DNA from: Bacteroidota bacterium
GTDB lineage: Bacteria; Bacteroidota; Bacteroidia; Bacteroidales; VadinHA17
Assembly: GCA_030631445.1 (NCBI GenBank)
Contig: DAOVLD010000046.1
Location: forward strand, 1-9,459
Direction: 5' to 3'
Length of the DNA stretch: 9,459 nucleotides
Both the position numbers and the translations under genes were made by a program. The notes beneath the pieces were generated by a model. The model did not search any database and was not told the origin of the DNA. It was given only the letters and a program-made list of their open reading frames with translations. Positions 7,224-9,459 of the stretch are shown in pieces; position 1 is the first letter of the stretch, and every line of letters begins with the position of its first letter.

Positions 7224-8134
7224 TCAAATATCTGCAGCATGGGGAAATAAATAAAGAAAAATGGGACGATTGTATAAATCGGTCACCCATGGGACTTGTT
7301 TATGCACTTTCATGGTATCTTGATGCCGTTCATCCCGGATGGGAAGCATTGGTTGAAAATGATTATGAAACCGTATTCCCGCTTACTTCCGGAAAGAAAT
7401 TTGGAATTAATTATTTGTATCAGCCCTTTTTCAACCAGAAACTTGGTGCTTTTTCAAGGAACCCCGGTGAATATATTAACATCGATCCTTTTCTGGAAAC
7501 TCTTCTGGAGCGTTTCAGGTATGTAGATATCAAACTGAACCGGGCAAACATGATTACAGGGAAAGATTTTCGGGTTGATATGAATACCAATTTTGAACTT
7601 GATCTGTCTGATGATCTTGAAACTATACGGAATAATTATTCAGAGAATGCAATACGAAATCTGAAGAAATTCAATAATGAAAATATTATATTGAATGAAG
7701 AAAAAGATAGCGATCTTTTAATAAGGATGTTCAGAGAAAATATGGGCAAGACCTTGCCAAAGATCAGGGATATTCATTATTCCGGATTGAAAAAAGTAAT
7801 GGATACGGCATTTGATAAAGGAACAGGCAGGATGCTTGTTGCAAACGACCAAAAAGGCAAATTTCTTGCCGGAGCTTTTTTTATAACTTACCACAAACGT
7901 GCTGTATTCCTGTTTTCTGCCAATACTGAAGAAGGACGGGAAACACGGGCTATGTATGGAATTATTGACAGTTTTATTGCAGAGAATGCAGGGAAAAAAC
8001 TGATTTTGGATTTTGAAGGAAGCAATGAAAAAAATCTGGCAAGATTTTACAAAAGTTTTGGTGGAAAGTTTTTTTATTATTCAGGTCTGCGGATTAACAG
8101 ATTGCCCTGGTTAATAAGATGGTTAAAGAAATAA
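7220..8134 (+). CDS. FemAB/GNAT-fold acyltransferase-like protein
   Basis: A 304-residue cytoplasmic protein with no signal peptide or membrane segment. Its layout suits a double-GNAT FemAB-like protein: an N-terminal half (INRSPMGLVYALSWYLDAVHPGWEAL) typical of Bacteroidota homologues, a middle segment (NYSENAIRNLKKFN) resembling the region that precedes the second acyl-transfer fold, and a C-terminal GNAT-like block with LDFEGS (D264 to S268) and NLARFYKSFGGKF, then a basic tail. FemAB relatives transfer aminoacyl or acyl groups onto envelope precursors; the donor and acceptor here are unknown. It is coupled by ATGA overlap to the deacetylase-like gene, so both may modify the same cell-envelope glycan. 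An imperfect palindrome begins 2 bases after the stop codon. Confidence 0.75.
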   Translation: MIKYLQHGEINKEKWDDCINRSPMGLVYALSWYLDAVHPGWEALVENDYETVFPLTSGKKFGINYLYQPFFNQKLGAFSRNPGEYINIDPFLETLLERFRYVDIKLNRANMITGKDFRVDMNTNFELDLSDDLETIRNNYSENAIRNLKKFNNENIILNEEKDSDLLIRMFRENMGKTLPKIRDIHYSGLKKVMDTAFDKGTGRMLVANDQKGKFLAGAFFITYHKRAVFLFSANTEEGRETRAMYGIIDSFIAENAGKKLILDFEGSNEKNLARFYKSFGGKFFYYSGLRINRLPWLIRWLKK

Positions 8135-8135
8135 G

Positions 8136-8159
8136 AATAACGTTATTAATAACGTAATT
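8136..8159 (+). terminator. AT-rich palindrome after the acyltransferase gene
   Basis: The core ACGTTATTAATAACGT (8140-8155) is a perfect 16-base palindrome, extended by one mismatch and three further pairs to 24 bases. It sits right behind the stop codon, where a transcript-end hairpin would be expected. There is no T-run after it and the stem is weak, so it could instead be a protein-binding palindrome. Confidence 0.35.
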
Positions 8160-8192
8160 AATTAATACTTGTATCATGTGATTCATCACCTC

Positions 8193-8249
8193 ATAATTCA
8201 TAATTCTCTTTTTACTTCTTACTTTTTACTTCCTACTACTTACTTTTTT
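8193..8249 (+). repeat. Heptanucleotide tandem array (intergenic)
   Basis: Two exact ATAATTC units (8193-8206), one spacer base, then six units in strict 7-bp register (8208-8249). Two of the six are CTTTTTA and the others are one- or two-base variants such as CTTCTTA and CTTCCTA. The degeneracy suggests an old array. CTTTTTA is identical to the first two units of the array inside the collagen-like gene. Confidence 0.75.
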
Positions 8250-8364
8250 CTGTCGTCGCACAAAACAAGAAAAAGCAATCGTCTGTATCTGTTCATCTTC
8301 GGGCATTCCGGCATAACAGGTGTTTAATTATAAATATTTATTTTTTTTTTAATAAAAAACACCA

Positions 8365-8372
8365 TAAATTTG
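8365..8372 (+). promoter_or_regulatory. TAnnTTTG -7 box for the collagen-like gene
   Basis: TAAATTTG is a perfect match to the Bacteroidota -7 consensus. No TTTG is seen 19-21 bases upstream; that position falls in a run of ten T (8341-8350). Transcription would begin near 8379, leaving a leader of roughly 95 bases. A change in T-run length could alter promoter spacing. Confidence 0.45.
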
Positions 8373-8473
8373 ATTTACAACAACCTATTGCCTATATGAT
8401 AACTTTAACTAAGCAATCGGATTGCCTAAAGAAATCTCCTTTTACCAGAAAAATCAATTAAAATTTATACGTC

Positions 8474-9459
8474 ATGAAAAAGCTAAACCCTTTTCTCTTA
8501 ACTTTTATCCACAGTGAAATATGCTCCTTCACTGTGAGAATTTTTTCGTGCTTCAAATTTCGCCCCGATACAGTCATTCTTCCTTACAGGGCAGGCAGGG
8601 TAATCGTCGCATTTCACGCGGCAAGCTTTTTACTTTTTACTTTTGCCTTTTGCCTTTTGCCTTTTGCCTTATTTTCCCAGGCCCCCCAGGGCTTTAACTA
8701 CCAGGCAGTAGCCCGCGATGGTGACAATAGCGTCTTAAAAAACACTCCTCTTGATGTTAAAATCGGTCTTCTCCAGGGAAGCGAAACCGGAACCCTGGTA
8801 TGGGAAGAGATCCATTCGGTAACAACCAGTGACCTGGGTCTGTTTACCCTTAAGATCGGGGATACAGGTGCAACGAACAGTGGCGGCACTGCTGCAACCT
8901 TTTCGGATATTGACTGGGCACTAGGTTCATATTATATGGAGGTGCAGGTTAATGATGGAGGAGGTTATGCTGATCTGGGATCAACAGAACTGCTATCGGT
9001 ACCTTACGCTTTGTTTGCTGAAGATGGAAATATAGGACCTGCAGGACCGCAGGGGATACAGGGAGAGCAGGGCGAGGCAGGTGCTGCGGGAGAGCAGGGT
9101 CCTGCCGGTGAACAGGGACTCCCGGGAGAGCAAGGATCTCAGGGGATACAGGGAACGCAAGGAATTCAGGGCATTCAGGGTTCGCAGGGACCTGAAGGAA
9201 TTCAGGGACCACAGGGACCGAAAGGGGATAAAGGTGATGCAGGTACGGGACTTAATAACCGTGGTGCCTGGAGCAGTGATTCAACCTATTATGAAGGTGA
9301 TTATGTTTTTGACCGTTCAAGCGGTGATCCGTTGATTAATTCAATGTGGATTTTCCAGGGAACACCTCCGTTCACATCTTCAACACAGCCTTATCTGGAT
9401 TTAGACAATTGGGTGGAATTTGAAGCGCCTGAAGGTCCCGAAGGGCCTGAAGGTCCACA
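8474..9459 (+). CDS. Secreted collagen-like surface protein (3' partial)
   Basis: The frame is open from ATG 8474 to the window edge (328 full codons), with an in-frame TAA upstream at 8459. Residues 52-67 ([16 protein letters not shown]) are a signal-peptide core, with cleavage probable near S68/Q69. The mature start, [15 protein letters not shown], and the region to about 187 ([20 protein letters not shown]) match the N-terminal domain of a Bacteroidota family of secreted proteins. Next come 23 Gly-X-Y triplets rich in GIQ and GEQ (188-256), a small aromatic module [15 protein letters not shown] (about 263-318) reminiscent of CBM5/12-type domains, and the beginning of a second PEG-type collagen tract cut by the edge. 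Oddities: residues 12-50 are not signal-like, this part contains a terminator-like hairpin, and the signal core is encoded by 7-bp repeats. The body is secure; the N-terminus is uncertain. No Shine-Dalgarno sequence is visible. Confidence 0.85.
   Translation, partial: MKKLNPFLLTFIHSEICSFTVRIFSCFKFRPDTVILPYRAGRVIVAFHAASFLLFTFAFCLLPFALFSQAPQGFNYQAVARDGDNSVLKNTPLDVKIGLLQGSETGTLVWEEIHSVTTSDLGLFTLKIGDTGATNSGGTAATFSDIDWALGSYYMEVQVNDGGGYADLGSTELLSVPYALFAEDGNIGPAGPQGIQGEQGEAGAAGEQGPAGEQGLPGEQGSQGIQGTQGIQGIQGSQGPEGIQGPQGPKGDKGDAGTGLNNRGAWSSDSTYYEGDYVFDRSSGDPLINSMWIFQGTPPFTSSTQPYLDLDNWVEFEAPEGPEGPEGP
8510..8546 (+). terminator. Hairpin plus T6 inside the 5' end of the collagen-like gene
   Basis: CACAGTGAA (8510-8518) and TTCACTGTG (8528-8536) form a perfect 9-bp stem with a 9-base loop, and six T begin 4 bases later (8541-8546). 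This is the form of a rho-independent terminator, placed about 130 bases after the predicted transcript start and 36 bases into the reading frame. It could act as an attenuator or cause premature termination. Confidence 0.5.
8626..8667 (+). repeat. Six tandem heptads encoding the signal-peptide core
   Basis: Two CTTTTTA units (8626-8639) and four CTTTTGC units (8640-8667), all perfect and in register, cover codons 51-65 of the collagen-like protein. Because 7 is not a multiple of 3, CTTTTGC read in any frame gives the same cyclic hydrophobic peptide (L-L-P-F-A-F-C), whereas a change of one or two units shifts the downstream frame. Confidence 0.9.
9035..9241 (+). repeat. Collagen-like Gly-X-Y tract, 23 triplets
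   Basis: Uninterrupted 9-bp periodicity beginning with GPA GPQ GIQ and ending GPK GDK GDA. Glutamine dominates the Y position and proline is sparse, as in bacterial collagens that lack hydroxyproline. It is predicted to form a trimeric triple-helical stalk outside the cell. Confidence 0.9.

Larger units (their letters stand above)
8135..8473 (+). other. Intergenic region of 339 bases: palindrome, heptads, promoter, leader
   Basis: No credible coding frame is seen. In order it holds the post-gene palindrome (8136-8159); two ATAATTC heptads and six CTTTTTA-type heptads (8193-8249); a mixed stretch with no recognisable signal (8251-8318); a GGTGTTT/AAACACC inverted repeat spanning 8319-8363 that encloses a run of ten T; a TAAATTTG promoter box (8365-8372); and a leader of about 95 bases with two ATTGCCTA copies (8387-8394, 8421-8428). 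Confidence 0.7.

Noticed and set aside
8193..8249. CRISPR-like repeats
   Set aside because: Units are only 7 bp, directly abutting and without spacers, so this is a simple tandem array.
8949..9335. Open frames on both strands within the collagen region (8949-9212 minus, 9081-9335 plus)
   Set aside because: They arise from the 9-bp periodic Gly-X-Y coding sequence, which lacks stops in other frames. The frame starting at 8474 has the signal peptide, family domain and Gly-X-Y pattern.

Overview
The window reads as ordinary chromosome from a Bacteroidota bacterium, most likely a Bacteroidales or Marinilabiliales-type member. Four things point there: promoter boxes of the TAnnTTTG type with TTTG about 20 bases upstream; AT-rich leaders that mostly lack a Shine-Dalgarno sequence; a MutS2 that begins MIYP; and a secreted protein with the [11 protein letters not shown] signature of Bacteroidota surface proteins. 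No rRNA, tRNA, CRISPR array, insertion sequence or phage gene is visible.

Left part (1-2279, + strand): the 3' portion of a DUF362 protein, carrying the remains of a Tat-type export signal at the window edge, overlaps by 11 bases a bile acid:sodium symporter (BASS/SBF) family membrane protein. A TPR lipoprotein (2318-3112, - strand) converges on this pair. It is divergent from mutS2 (3319-5799, + strand), which starts with TTG. The 206-base region between them carries recognisable promoters in both directions and several inverted repeats.

Middle part (5919-8134, + strand): a polysaccharide-deacetylase-like protein and a FemAB/GNAT-like acyltransferase overlap by ATGA and form a two-gene operon, probably acting on a cell-envelope glycan. 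An AT-rich palindrome follows the second stop codon.

Right part (8135-9459): a 339-base intergenic region leads into a long reading frame, open from ATG 8474 to the window edge. It encodes a secreted collagen-like (Gly-X-Y) surface protein. This is the most interesting part of the window. The hydrophobic core of its signal peptide is encoded by six tandem 7-bp repeats (CTTTTTA/CTTTTGC), so gain or loss of a unit would shift the frame. Between the ATG and that core lie about 115 bases of non-signal-like sequence, including a perfect 9-bp hairpin followed by six T. Related heptads occur at 8193-8249 and 5889-5909. The array suggests a contingency (phase-variable) locus and the hairpin suggests premature termination; both are inferences from sequence alone.
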